DNA from: Shewanella sp. Arc9-LZ
GTDB taxonomy: Bacteria > Pseudomonadota > Gammaproteobacteria > Enterobacterales > Shewanellaceae
Direction of reading: 5' to 3'
Length of the DNA: 64,000 bases
Assembly (NCBI RefSeq): GCF_010092445.1
Contig: NZ_CP048031.1
Coordinates: 3,224,001-3,288,000, forward strand
Positions 55,941 to 64,000 of the stretch are shown one piece after another. The translations under genes and the position numbers were made by a program. How positions within the stretch are numbered: position 1 is the first letter of the stretch; each line of letters starts with the position of its first letter. The notes under the pieces are model-generated. The model searched no databases. It worked only from the letters and a program-made list of their open reading frames with translations, and was not told the origin of the DNA.

Positions 55941-56669
55941 TTAAACAGCTTCTACGAAACCGTCTTGCTCAGCTTGAACAGCTAAATCTTGACCACGGCC
56001 AGCGTTAGCAGCTGCAGCAACAGAAGAAGTGTACAAACGGATAGCACGCATCGCGTCGTCGTTACCAGGAACGATGTAGTTAACACCGTCTGGTGCAGAG
56101 TTGGTATCAACAACTGCAACAACTGGAATACCTAGGTTGTTTGCTTCTTTAATAGCGATATGCTCATGGTCAGCACCGATAACGAATAATACGTCAGGTA
56201 AACCGCCCATGTTCTTGATTCCGCCTAAAGACTTTTCTAACTTGTCTAATTCGCGTGAACGCATTAACGCTTCTTTCTTAGTTAACTTGTCGAAAGTACC
56301 GTCTACAGACTGGCTTTCTAGCTCTTTAAGACGCTTGATTGACTGACGAACAGTTTTCCAGTTAGTTAACATGCCGCCTAACCAACGATGATCAACATAA
56401 TACTGATCACAAGAAAGTGCAGATGCTTTGATAGCTTCGCCAGCAGCGCGCTTAGTACCTACGAATAATACTTTACCTTTCTTAGAAGCGATGTTGCTAA
56501 TGAAAGCTAAAGCTTCGTTGAACATTGGTACTGTATGCTCAAGGTTGATGATGTGTACACCATTACGAGCGCCGAAGATGAAAGGCTTCATCTTAGGGTT
56601 CCAGTAACGAGTTTGGTGACCGAAGTGAACACCAGCTTGTAGCATGTCGCGCATTGAAACAGTAGTCAT
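55941..56669 (-). CDS. rpsB: 30S ribosomal protein S2
   Basis: S2 is a small-subunit ribosomal protein. The 242-residue product has [52 protein letters not shown] and [11 protein letters not shown], all conserved. ATG 56669 has AAGGT 7 bases upstream and matches the family's length. The long open frame upstream (to 56954) is part of the leader, not protein. Confidence 0.97.
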   Translation of the reverse strand: MTTVSMRDMLQAGVHFGHQTRYWNPKMKPFIFGARNGVHIINLEHTVPMFNEALAFISNIASKKGKVLFVGTKRAAGEAIKASALSCDQYYVDHRWLGGMLTNWKTVRQSIKRLKELESQSVDGTFDKLTKKEALMRSRELDKLEKSLGGIKNMGGLPDVLFVIGADHEHIAIKEANNLGIPVVAVVDTNSAPDGVNYIVPGNDDAMRAIRLYTSSVAAAANAGRGQDLAVQAEQDGFVEAV

Positions 56670-56760
56670 TGTATTTACCTTAATGTAAGGGGTTAGACCT
56701 CCACGCATCCCATGTTTCGACTTTCTAACTTCCGTTAAGAATGAGAAAGCACCCCGAAAA
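56670..56760 (-). promoter_or_regulatory. Candidate rpsB leader (S2 autoregulatory element)
   Basis: On the minus strand the leader directly before rpsB contains GGGATGCGTGGAGGTCTAAC followed by CCC, and upstream CGGGGTGCTTTCTCATTC. This pattern resembles, from memory, the conserved gammaproteobacterial rpsB leader that binds S2 to repress its own operon. The GGAGG/CCC pairing could hide the ribosome site. Exact boundaries are uncertain. Confidence 0.5.
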
Positions 56761-57021
56761 ATGTGTCGATACGTGTGTGATTTAGTATTTAAGTTAATTG
56801 CCATGTATAATGACCACCATATTTTACGATTTGCCGAACACAATGTATACCTTGCTAAAAAAAGCAGCGATTGACATTGTATTAACTCGAACCGTACAAC
56901 AACGATCTTACACATAACGGCGCGCTTTATACCATAAACGGCATGTAAATACAAATTTTTGCCGTAAAATCCTTGGATAAAACAAGCCTATTTTGACCGT
57001 CAAAAAGATAGAGAGTTTTTC
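56761..57021. other. Divergent promoter region of rpsB and map
   Basis: No gene is seen. A TTGACA at 56871-56876 on the plus strand, with TACAAC about 18 bases later, is a possible weak promoter for map. AT-rich sequence near 56800-56830 could serve rpsB. Neither is certain. Confidence 0.35.
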
Positions 57022-57819
57022 ATGAGTATTGTGATCAAAAATGCAGACGAGATAGAAAAAATGCGTGCAGCGGGTAAATTAGCGGCGCAAGTATTAGAAA
57101 TGGTAGCTCCACACATTAAGGCTGGAGTGACCACAAATGAATTAGATGAAATCTGTGCTAAATACACCGAAGAGCAAGGTGCTATTTCAGCTCCGTTAAA
57201 TTATCACGGATTTCCGAAGTCTATTTGTACGTCGGTAAATGAAGTCGTGTGCCACGGTATTCCTTCAGAGTACGTGTTAAAAGAAGGCGATATGATTAAC
57301 CTTGATATTACGGTCATCAAAGACGGTTATCATGGTGATACCTCGAAAATGTTTTTAATTGGCGAAGTATCAGCAAAAGACAAACGTTTAAGCCGCATTG
57401 CCCAAGAAAGCTTGTATTTAGCCATTCGTAAAGTGCGTCCTGGTTTAAAATTAGGCGAAATTGGCACAACCATCGAAAAATTCATCAAAACAAGTAAAAC
57501 AGGGCTTGATAAGTACTCCATCGTACAAGATTATTGTGGTCATGGTATTGGCACTGGCTTCCACGAAGAACCACAAGTTGTTCATTATAAAAATAATGAT
57601 AAAACCGTGTTAAGACCCGGTATGTGCTTTACGATTGAACCAATGATCAATGCAGGTCGTCATACCACTGTGTTGGATAAAAGTGATAATTGGACAGTGA
57701 CAACTTCTGATAGTAAAAACTCAGCACAATGGGAACATACACTTTTAGTGACCCAAACCGGTGTAGAAGTGTTAACTTTGCGTGAAGAAGAAGACTTTCC
57801 CCGTATCATTAACCACTAA
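57022..57819 (+). CDS. map: Methionine aminopeptidase, type I
   Basis: Map removes the initiator methionine from nascent proteins with a two-metal centre. The 265-residue protein carries the metal ligands in GDMINLDITVIKDGYHGDTSKMF (two Asp), YCGHGIGTGFHEEPQVVH (His), CFTIEPMINAG (Glu) and SAQWEHTLLVT (Glu). It is divergent from rpsB, a placement shared with E. coli, and lies 24 bp before glnD. Confidence 0.97.
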   Translation: MSIVIKNADEIEKMRAAGKLAAQVLEMVAPHIKAGVTTNELDEICAKYTEEQGAISAPLNYHGFPKSICTSVNEVVCHGIPSEYVLKEGDMINLDITVIKDGYHGDTSKMFLIGEVSAKDKRLSRIAQESLYLAIRKVRPGLKLGEIGTTIEKFIKTSKTGLDKYSIVQDYCGHGIGTGFHEEPQVVHYKNNDKTVLRPGMCFTIEPMINAGRHTTVLDKSDNWTVTTSDSKNSAQWEHTLLVTQTGVEVLTLREEEDFPRIINH

Positions 57820-57843
57820 AGACTCAAATTAGTAAGGACATCA

Positions 57844-60417
57844 ATGAATACTGCGCTGGCCGCCAAAAACGCATTAATTGACTTAAACCAGCGCTTAGTT
57901 GAGCAGTACACTGCAAAACACCCTATTGCTGATATTGTTAAACACCGTAGTCAATTTGTTGATGCTTTACTAATACAAACTTGGCGGGATTTTGGCTTAC
58001 ATAATAGCCAGCTTGCCCTAGTTGCCGTTGGCGGCTACGGTCGTGGTGAACTGCATCCCTATTCAGACATTGACTTACTTTTTTTGGTTAACGATGAACA
58101 ATTATCGCCCGAAACTGAAATTGAGTTAGGGCAATTCATTACCTACCTTTGGGATACTGGGCTTGAAATAGGCCACAGTGTACGTACAGTTGCGCAAACC
58201 ATTGAACAAGGTAAATCAGACATAACCATTGCCACAAATCTCATTGAAGCCAGATTGCTCACTGGTAATGAATATCTATTTGACGTGTTATACGATGCTA
58301 TTCGTCAACAAGACTTTTGGCCCTCTTATGACTTTTATAATGCCAAGAAAGATGAACAAACGACTCGTCATAGTAAAGCCAGTGCCTTTGATTTAGAACC
58401 TAATATCAAAACCTGCCCCGGCGGATTGCGTGATATTCAAACCATCGCTTGGGTTGCAATGCGCCACTTTGATGCCGCTAAATTAGAAGATTTAGTCGAG
58501 CACGATTTTCTAGCGCCAGCCGAATTAGCAGAATTAATTGAATGCCAAAATTTTCTGTGGGAAATCCGTTTTGCACTTCACACCACCGCGAATCGCAACG
58601 AAAACCGCTTGTTGTTTGATTTACAGAGACAAGTTGCCAGTTTATTAGGTTACGAGGATGCTACCCAATTAGCCGTCGAACAAATGATGAAGCGCTATTA
58701 TCGCACGGTACGCCGAGTGATGGAGCTTAATCAAATGCTGTTGCAATTGTTTAAGCGCGCGACATTAGGTCACACTCAAGCACTGGAAATTCAGCCGATA
58801 AGCGATGTTTATCAACGGCGTGGACGTTACATTGAAGTATTAGATGACGATTTATTTAGCCGCCAAAACGAAGAAATATTACGCTTATTTCTACTGGTGG
58901 CTAAAAACTCAAACATTCAAGAAATTTACGCGCCAACGTTACGATTACTGCGCAATGCTCGTAGAGCATTAACATCACCCTTACAAGAAAACCCCGCATG
59001 TCGTAAAGTGTTTATGGAGATCTTAAAACATCCACGAGGTATTACCGCATTTTCATTAATGCACCAGCACGGTATTTTGTCGTCTTATTTACCGGCTTGG
59101 CGCAAGATTGAAGGCCAAATGCAGTTTGATTTATTTCATGCTTATACCGTTGACGAACACACCCATAGATTACTGCTCAATATTGATCGTTTTTCACAAG
59201 CTGAACAAAAAGATGAATTTCCACTCGGTGCCATCTTAATTAATCAGTTACCGAAAAAAGGTTTGTTAGTTCTCGGGGCTATTTTTCATGATATCGCTAA
59301 AGGCCGTGGCGGCGATCACAGCAAATTAGGTTCAAAAGACGCTATCGACTTTTGTAAATTGCATGGCATGAATGATCATGACGGTCGCTTAGTGGCTTGG
59401 TTAGTTGAAAATCACTTAGTGATGTCAATCACCGCTCAGCGCAGAGATATTTCAGACCCGGAAGTGATTGCACTATTTGCTGAAAAAGTACGCGATGCTG
59501 CACACTTAAGTTATTTGTATTGCCTCACTGTCGCAGATATTTGTGCCACCAATGAGAAAACATGGAATAACTGGAAAGGCTCGTTATTACGTGATTTGTA
59601 TTTTTCAACTCAACGAGTATTAGCTCGGGGTAAAGAAAAACCTATTGATGCTAAAGCGCGTGTTAAAGAGGTCCAGGCCAAAGCTAAAAAAGAACTTATT
59701 CGTCGTGGCCTGAAAGAAAAAGACATGGATGAACTCTGGTCTCGGTTCAAATCTGACTATTTTTTACGTCATCAGCCAACCCAAGTGGCCTGGCATGCTG
59801 AGGCCATTCTAAAACATCATCACGACGAACCATTAGTATTAATGTCTAAGCATACAACACGTGGTGGTACGGAGCTTTTTGTCTATAGCAAAGATAAACC
59901 AAAACTGTTCGCCACCGTTATGACCGTTTTAGATAACAAAAATATCAATGTGCATGACGCTAACATCATGACATCAAGAGATAACTATGCACTCGACACC
60001 TTTGTGATTTTAGAACAAGATGGCGAGCCTATTATCCAATTATCACGTATTCAAAGTATCCGCAAAGCACTTGAAAAAGCCTTGGCAAGTGAAAATCCAA
60101 AACTGCCGAAGTTTAGAAAACTAGCCCGGATCATGAAACCTTTTAATGTTGCGACTCATGTGAGTTTCTTACCCAGTGCTCGCCATGGTACAAGTATGAT
60201 GGAATTAATCACTCTCGACACCCCAGGCTTATTAGCCAAAGTCGGTGATACCTTCTACCGTTGTAATGTGACATTATTAGCCGCTAAAATTACCACTATT
60301 GGTGAACGTGCAGAAGACTTTTTCATATTAAAAAACCAAAGTGGAACGGCCCTAGATGAGCCACAACAGCAACAATTATCTGATGCGCTAACACTGGCGC
60401 TAAAATCATCTAACTAA
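57844..60417 (+). CDS. glnD: Bifunctional uridylyltransferase/uridylyl-removing enzyme GlnD
   Basis: GlnD senses glutamine and adds or removes UMP on PII, controlling nitrogen assimilation. The 857-residue protein has a nucleotidyltransferase domain ([21 protein letters not shown], about 60-80) and the GlnD-specific [13 protein letters not shown]. An HD domain ([16 protein letters not shown], about 480) follows, and two C-terminal ACT domains (from about 675 and 780; [16 protein letters not shown] and [17 protein letters not shown]) bind glutamine. It sits between map and dapD, the usual order. Confidence 0.97.
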   Translation: MNTALAAKNALIDLNQRLVEQYTAKHPIADIVKHRSQFVDALLIQTWRDFGLHNSQLALVAVGGYGRGELHPYSDIDLLFLVNDEQLSPETEIELGQFITYLWDTGLEIGHSVRTVAQTIEQGKSDITIATNLIEARLLTGNEYLFDVLYDAIRQQDFWPSYDFYNAKKDEQTTRHSKASAFDLEPNIKTCPGGLRDIQTIAWVAMRHFDAAKLEDLVEHDFLAPAELAELIECQNFLWEIRFALHTTANRNENRLLFDLQRQVASLLGYEDATQLAVEQMMKRYYRTVRRVMELNQMLLQLFKRATLGHTQALEIQPISDVYQRRGRYIEVLDDDLFSRQNEEILRLFLLVAKNSNIQEIYAPTLRLLRNARRALTSPLQENPACRKVFMEILKHPRGITAFSLMHQHGILSSYLPAWRKIEGQMQFDLFHAYTVDEHTHRLLLNIDRFSQAEQKDEFPLGAILINQLPKKGLLVLGAIFHDIAKGRGGDHSKLGSKDAIDFCKLHGMNDHDGRLVAWLVENHLVMSITAQRRDISDPEVIALFAEKVRDAAHLSYLYCLTVADICATNEKTWNNWKGSLLRDLYFSTQRVLARGKEKPIDAKARVKEVQAKAKKELIRRGLKEKDMDELWSRFKSDYFLRHQPTQVAWHAEAILKHHHDEPLVLMSKHTTRGGTELFVYSKDKPKLFATVMTVLDNKNINVHDANIMTSRDNYALDTFVILEQDGEPIIQLSRIQSIRKALEKALASENPKLPKFRKLARIMKPFNVATHVSFLPSARHGTSMMELITLDTPGLLAKVGDTFYRCNVTLLAAKITTIGERAEDFFILKNQSGTALDEPQQQQLSDALTLALKSSN

Positions 60418-60466
60418 TTTAAACCATAAATTTGTGCAACTAATCATTTAATACCGGGAGAAAACA

Positions 60467-61291
60467 ATGGAGGCTTTACGCCAACGCATTGAAGCAGCAT
60501 TCGAAACACGTCAAGACATCTCACCTGCAACCGTAGAACCGAGTGTTCGCGCTGATGTTGAAACCGTGATCAATATGCTCGATAAAGGCCAAGTACGCGT
60601 TGCTGAAAAAATTGACGGTGAATGGCATGTTCACCAATGGCTTAAAAAGGCGGTACTACTGTCTTTTCGCATTTTTGATAACGGCGTGATTGAAGGTGGC
60701 GACACCAAGTATTTCGACAAAGTCCCACAAAAATTTGCCGATTATGACGAAGCTCGTTTTAAAGCAGAAGGTATTCGTGTTGTGCCACCCGCAACGGTTC
60801 GCAAAGGCTCATTTATCGGTAAAAATACCGTATTGATGCCATCTTACGTTAACCTTGGTGCCTATGTTGATGAAGGTACTATGGTTGATACATGGGCTAC
60901 TGTTGGTTCGTGTGCGCAGATTGGTAAAAACGTACACTTATCTGGCGGTGTTGGTATTGGCGGTGTTTTAGAGCCATTACAAGCAGGTCCAACCATTATT
61001 GAAGATAACTGTTTTATTGGTGCTCGCAGCGAAATCGTTGAAGGTGTTGTGGTTGAAGAAGGCAGCGTCATTTCAATGGGCGTTTACATTGGCCAAAGCA
61101 CGCGAATTTTTGATCGTGAAACCGGTGAAGTACATTACGGTCGTGTTCCTGCTGGATCGGTTGTCGTATCAGGTAACCTACCATCGGCTTGTGGCACATA
61201 CAGCTTGTATGCAGCGATTATTGTCAAAAAAGTTGATGCTAAAACCCGCGGTAAAGTGGGCATCAATGAACTATTACGTATCGTTGATTAA
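60467..61291 (+). CDS. dapD: Tetrahydrodipicolinate N-succinyltransferase
   Basis: DapD succinylates tetrahydrodipicolinate in the lysine/diaminopimelate pathway, using succinyl-CoA. The 274-residue protein has an N-terminal helical domain and a left-handed beta-helix. [45 protein letters not shown] and [15 protein letters not shown] are conserved. It starts 49 bp after glnD, preceded by GGGAG, and is followed by a strong terminator. Confidence 0.97.
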   Translation: MEALRQRIEAAFETRQDISPATVEPSVRADVETVINMLDKGQVRVAEKIDGEWHVHQWLKKAVLLSFRIFDNGVIEGGDTKYFDKVPQKFADYDEARFKAEGIRVVPPATVRKGSFIGKNTVLMPSYVNLGAYVDEGTMVDTWATVGSCAQIGKNVHLSGGVGIGGVLEPLQAGPTIIEDNCFIGARSEIVEGVVVEEGSVISMGVYIGQSTRIFDRETGEVHYGRVPAGSVVVSGNLPSACGTYSLYAAIIVKKVDAKTRGKVGINELLRIVD

Positions 61292-61315
61292 TTTTATTAC
61301 CCAACGATAATCTAC

Positions 61316-61337
61316 AAAAGGCTCCTAGGAGCCTTTT
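61316..61337. terminator. Rho-independent terminator after dapD
   Basis: A perfect palindrome with halves AAAAGGCTCCT and AGGAGCCTTTT is followed by TTTG on the plus strand. It lies 24 bp past dapD and could also act for the convergent HD-GYP gene. Confidence 0.9.
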
Positions 61338-61414
61338 TTGTTACTGTTAAATCATCCATTAAAAAAAATATAAGTTTCAAAAAATAACATTAACTTATCA
61401 AATCAATAGTATAA

Positions 61415-63328
61415 CTAATTAGATCTTGCTTGTGCATTCACCAATAATGCATTGGCTAATATTCGCCAGGTTAACATTCCAATCACCAACTGCTTGTCAT
61501 TTTGAACAATCAAATAATTAACATTACTTTTTTCCATCGTCCGTTGAGCATCGTTCAAAATGGTACGATCGTTAATCATATTTATTTTATGTTCCATCAC
61601 TTGATGTACACGTTTATTCAGTAAGCTTCTATCCGCTGCACGTTCTGCTGCTGTATTTAAAAATGGGCTGTGCCAAAATGCTAAAACGTTATTATCAACC
61701 ACGCCGATTGGGCTACGATTTTTTTCTGACAGTACCACGGCCACATCCATTTTAGCTTTTTTCATCATAGACTCAGCATGTTCAAGAGTATGATACTCCT
61801 CTAAAAAAACAACTGGGGCTAATGACAAAGTGCCAACATATTCTTCTTGTTTAAAGTCTTCGACAGCCAAAATATCAATACAGGTATCAACAACGACTTC
61901 ATCGAATATTATACCTCTGCCTTTTAATAACTCTTGGGTTAACACCTCCATTCCGAGCGATGGCCGATAAGGTCGATGGCTAAGAATCGAATCAGCAACG
62001 TCGGCTACAGCAATGATCTTGGCTTCTAGTATAATGTCATCCGCTTTCAACCCTTTTGGATAACCTGAACCGTCTAAGCGTTCATGATGTTGAAGGATCA
62101 TTTGCTTAATAGGCCAAGGAAACTCCACTTCATCAACAATTAAAGCGCCTTGCTCAGGGTGTTGTTTAACCAAGCCAAACTCAGCATCACTTAACCGTGA
62201 GGGTTTAGATAGAATCTGGCTTGGAATGGCCAACTTACCGATATCGTGGATCAATGATCCCAGTTTTAATCCTTCCAATACTTCAGGTGTTAAGCCCATT
62301 TTCTCGCCAATAAGATAACTTAACTGCGCTACCGACTTTTGATGCCCCGCGGTATAAGCATCTTTTAACTCTAGCGCTTCTGAAATGGCACCAATCAACT
62401 GCACCAAAATAAGGGTCATCTTTTCTTTTTGCATTTTAATAATGCTAGATTGTCTCGATACCGCTTTCATGGTGCGAGGTAATTCGACGCTGTGCCACAA
62501 AATAGTCGCAAAAATACTTAACGATTTGGCATCTACTTGGGTATAAGGTTTATCTCGATTGCCAACGCCGATAATGCCAACGAGTTTTTTGCGATAATGA
62601 ATCGGCACACAAAGATGATTACTAAAGGCAAAAAAACCTTGTTGTTGCGAACGATTCTCAGAAATACTGGCTAATTCATTATGCACCATCGATTTACGGG
62701 TTTGGATGGTTTCAGCCCAAATACCAGAATCTGCTTTATAGGTTTGTTGTTTTGTAATCGTAAAGTATTCACTGACGTTTTCACTCCATGTGGTTCGCAC
62801 TATTTGATTGTTTTTCTCATCAAACATATGCAGATAACCCACATTAGATTGAGTCAGTGAAAGCGCCTGTTTTAATGACGTAGCAAACACCATATCACCG
62901 CTGGCATTAATCACTTCTTCGATTTGATTTAGCCAATCATCACTAGACTGGATCGCTTGATGATAATCAGGATGTAAATCAGATAACCAAGCTTTATCGA
63001 GTTCGATTTCTATGAAGGTAATACACCAATGCTCACTGCTTTCTTCTATCGGGGTGACAGTCGCTTGTAATGCATGCCCTTTATCATCAACAAAATTGAT
63101 CTGTTGTGAAGAAAGATGATTGGTAAGATCTATTTGCTCATGAGTAAGCATTGAAAAAGCATTCGATAATGGTTGTTTTAGAATAGCCGAGATGGGTTTA
63201 TTGACTAATTTGTATAGCGGTTCACTTAGCTTAATTAATTCAAGCCTATCATTAAGAATGCCCCAACAGAGCCCAACTGTTTTAGGTAATTCTGAAGGTT
63301 TTAAGAAAAAATTAGCTTTTTGTAACAT
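61415..63328 (-). CDS. Cyclic di-GMP phosphodiesterase with PAS/GAF, HD-GYP and CBS-like domains
   Basis: This 637-residue protein lacks membrane helices. Residues 1-120 look PAS-like. Residues 135-290 form a GAF domain (VGYLHMFDEKNNQIVRTTW, FFAFSNHLCVPIHYRKKLVG). Residues 320-490 form the HD-GYP domain, with HDIGKLAIP near 360 and HHERLDGSGYPKGL near 415. The last 120 residues resemble a CBS pair (DVAVVLSEKNRSPIGVVDN, VNYLIVQNDKQLVIGMLTW). HD-GYP enzymes hydrolyse cyclic di-GMP; all catalytic residues look intact. CBS pairs sense adenine nucleotides. It is monocistronic. Confidence 0.92.
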   Translation of the reverse strand: MLQKANFFLKPSELPKTVGLCWGILNDRLELIKLSEPLYKLVNKPISAILKQPLSNAFSMLTHEQIDLTNHLSSQQINFVDDKGHALQATVTPIEESSEHWCITFIEIELDKAWLSDLHPDYHQAIQSSDDWLNQIEEVINASGDMVFATSLKQALSLTQSNVGYLHMFDEKNNQIVRTTWSENVSEYFTITKQQTYKADSGIWAETIQTRKSMVHNELASISENRSQQQGFFAFSNHLCVPIHYRKKLVGIIGVGNRDKPYTQVDAKSLSIFATILWHSVELPRTMKAVSRQSSIIKMQKEKMTLILVQLIGAISEALELKDAYTAGHQKSVAQLSYLIGEKMGLTPEVLEGLKLGSLIHDIGKLAIPSQILSKPSRLSDAEFGLVKQHPEQGALIVDEVEFPWPIKQMILQHHERLDGSGYPKGLKADDIILEAKIIAVADVADSILSHRPYRPSLGMEVLTQELLKGRGIIFDEVVVDTCIDILAVEDFKQEEYVGTLSLAPVVFLEEYHTLEHAESMMKKAKMDVAVVLSEKNRSPIGVVDNNVLAFWHSPFLNTAAERAADRSLLNKRVHQVMEHKINMINDRTILNDAQRTMEKSNVNYLIVQNDKQLVIGMLTWRILANALLVNAQARSN

Positions 63329-63502
63329 CCAGTTTCCCGTTTCTTACTTATACAGACTAAAAATATCAATTCCAATGGAATACAGCATAGCAAATTTCTA
63401 ATAGATAAGTTGATACAGTAACTTACAGGAACCACTCATCTTTATTTATCTTTAAAGATAACACCATTTGATTTAACGTCAAATGATGTATATCTACCAA
63501 CT

Positions 63503-64000
63503 TTAAAACACGACCGTTTTATTACCGTACACCACAACTTGTTCATTTAATACCAATTGCAGTGCTTTACTTAATACGCTTTTTTCAACGTCACGGCCAT
63601 TATGGGCTAATTCTTCTGCGCTATAACTGTGATCAACTGAAATGACATCTTGTTTAATAATCGGCCCTTCGTCCAAGTGGTTGTTCACAAAGTGTGCTGT
63701 TGCACCAATAATTTTAACACCACGATCCCACGCTTGTTTATAAGGTGATGCGCCAATGAATGCGGGTAAAAAAGAATGATGAATATTAATAATTTTATCT
63801 GCAAATGCTGTTACAAACTCGGGTGTTAATACTCGCATATATTTAGCGAGTACAACAAAGTCAGGATCATAGGGTTTTATCACTTTAAGCATGGCTTGTT
63901 CATGCTCCTGACGGTTTAAACCTTCATGACTAACATAATGAAATGGAATATCAAACTTTTCAGTTAATGGCTGCAACACATCATAATTGCCTACCACAGC
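63503..64000 (-). CDS. purU: Formyltetrahydrofolate deformylase, C-terminal part (runs off window end)
   Basis: PurU hydrolyses 10-formyl-THF to formate and THF, supplying formate for purine synthesis and balancing one-carbon pools. The visible 165 residues are the formyltransferase-like catalytic domain. LAKYMRVLTPEFV, INIHHSFLPAFIGASPYKQAW with the catalytic His, and IGATAHFVNNHLDEGPII with the catalytic Asp in DEGP are diagnostic. The N-terminal ACT domain lies beyond the window. The 174 bp to the HD-GYP gene hold no clear terminator-like repeat. Confidence 0.95.
   Translation of the reverse strand, partial: AVVGNYDVLQPLTEKFDIPFHYVSHEGLNRQEHEQAMLKVIKPYDPDFVVLAKYMRVLTPEFVTAFADKIINIHHSFLPAFIGASPYKQAWDRGVKIIGATAHFVNNHLDEGPIIKQDVISVDHSYSAEELAHNGRDVEKSVLSKALQLVLNEQVVVYGNKTVVF

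Noticed and set aside
56670..56954. N-terminal extension of RpsB
   Set aside because: The frame upstream of 56669 is open by chance. The family length, the AAGGT site and the leader context all support the start at 56669.

Overview
The window looks like chromosomal DNA of a marine gammaproteobacterium, most likely Shewanella. This is inferred from protein character, the AT-rich intergenic DNA and the rpsB-to-tilS gene order; no database search was possible. About 50 real genes can be supported. The first (SapC-like) and last (purU) genes run off the window edges. I see no tRNA, rRNA, CRISPR array, prophage or intact insertion sequence.

Layout. (1) 1-6410, plus strand: a tight operon-like row of SapC-like protein, cupin/JmjC-like protein, flavin-dependent 'tryptophan halogenase' homologue, DUF6445 protein with a 2-oxoglutarate-oxygenase-like HxD...H...R pattern, and a secreted GH3 glycosidase. 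Such sets are usually found beside TonB-dependent receptors in glycan-uptake loci. (2) 6486-8827: DTW-domain protein, LysE exporter and an Old Yellow Enzyme relative. (3) 8978-12705, minus: opgG-opgH for osmoregulated periplasmic glucans. A long intergenic stretch follows, then a small unknown gene with a 15-bp tandem array at its 5' side. (4) 14093-17305: SWIM-SNF2 helicase. (5) 17786-24036, minus: two adjacent units. One is an ECF sigma factor with its membrane anti-sigma. The other is DUF4331 protein, cadherin-like lipoprotein, TPR protein and HupE/UreJ-like membrane protein with an EF-hand loop; it is probably an envelope or metal-related regulon. (6) 24244-29945: CPA2 antiporter, diguanylate cyclase, and a divergent pair of RimK-like ATP-grasp and GNAT-C39-peptidase fusion.

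(7) 29946-34359 is the clearest accessory region. It holds a KAP-family P-loop NTPase, a winged-helix-like tail-anchored protein lying between two 27-bp direct repeats, a remnant of a RAYT-like transposase and a small membrane protein. The region is bracketed by roughly 300-bp hairpin-rich elements in inverted orientation. This is the best candidate for a little-described, possibly anti-phage, system.

(8) 34360-36609: secreted M28 peptidase and a small membrane-anchored protein preceded by three phased palindromes. (9) 36878-56669, minus: the conserved housekeeping block rpsB-tsf-pyrH-frr-uppS-cdsA-dxr-rseP-bamA-skp-lpxD-fabZ-lpxA-lpxB-rnhB-dnaE-tilS. It links translation, isoprenoid/undecaprenyl and phospholipid synthesis, outer-membrane assembly, lipid A and replication. 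Terminator hairpins separate rpsB/tsf, tsf/pyrH and frr/uppS. (10) 57022-61291, plus: map-glnD-dapD, divergent from rpsB. (11) 61415-64000, minus: HD-GYP phosphodiesterase and the C-terminal part of purU.
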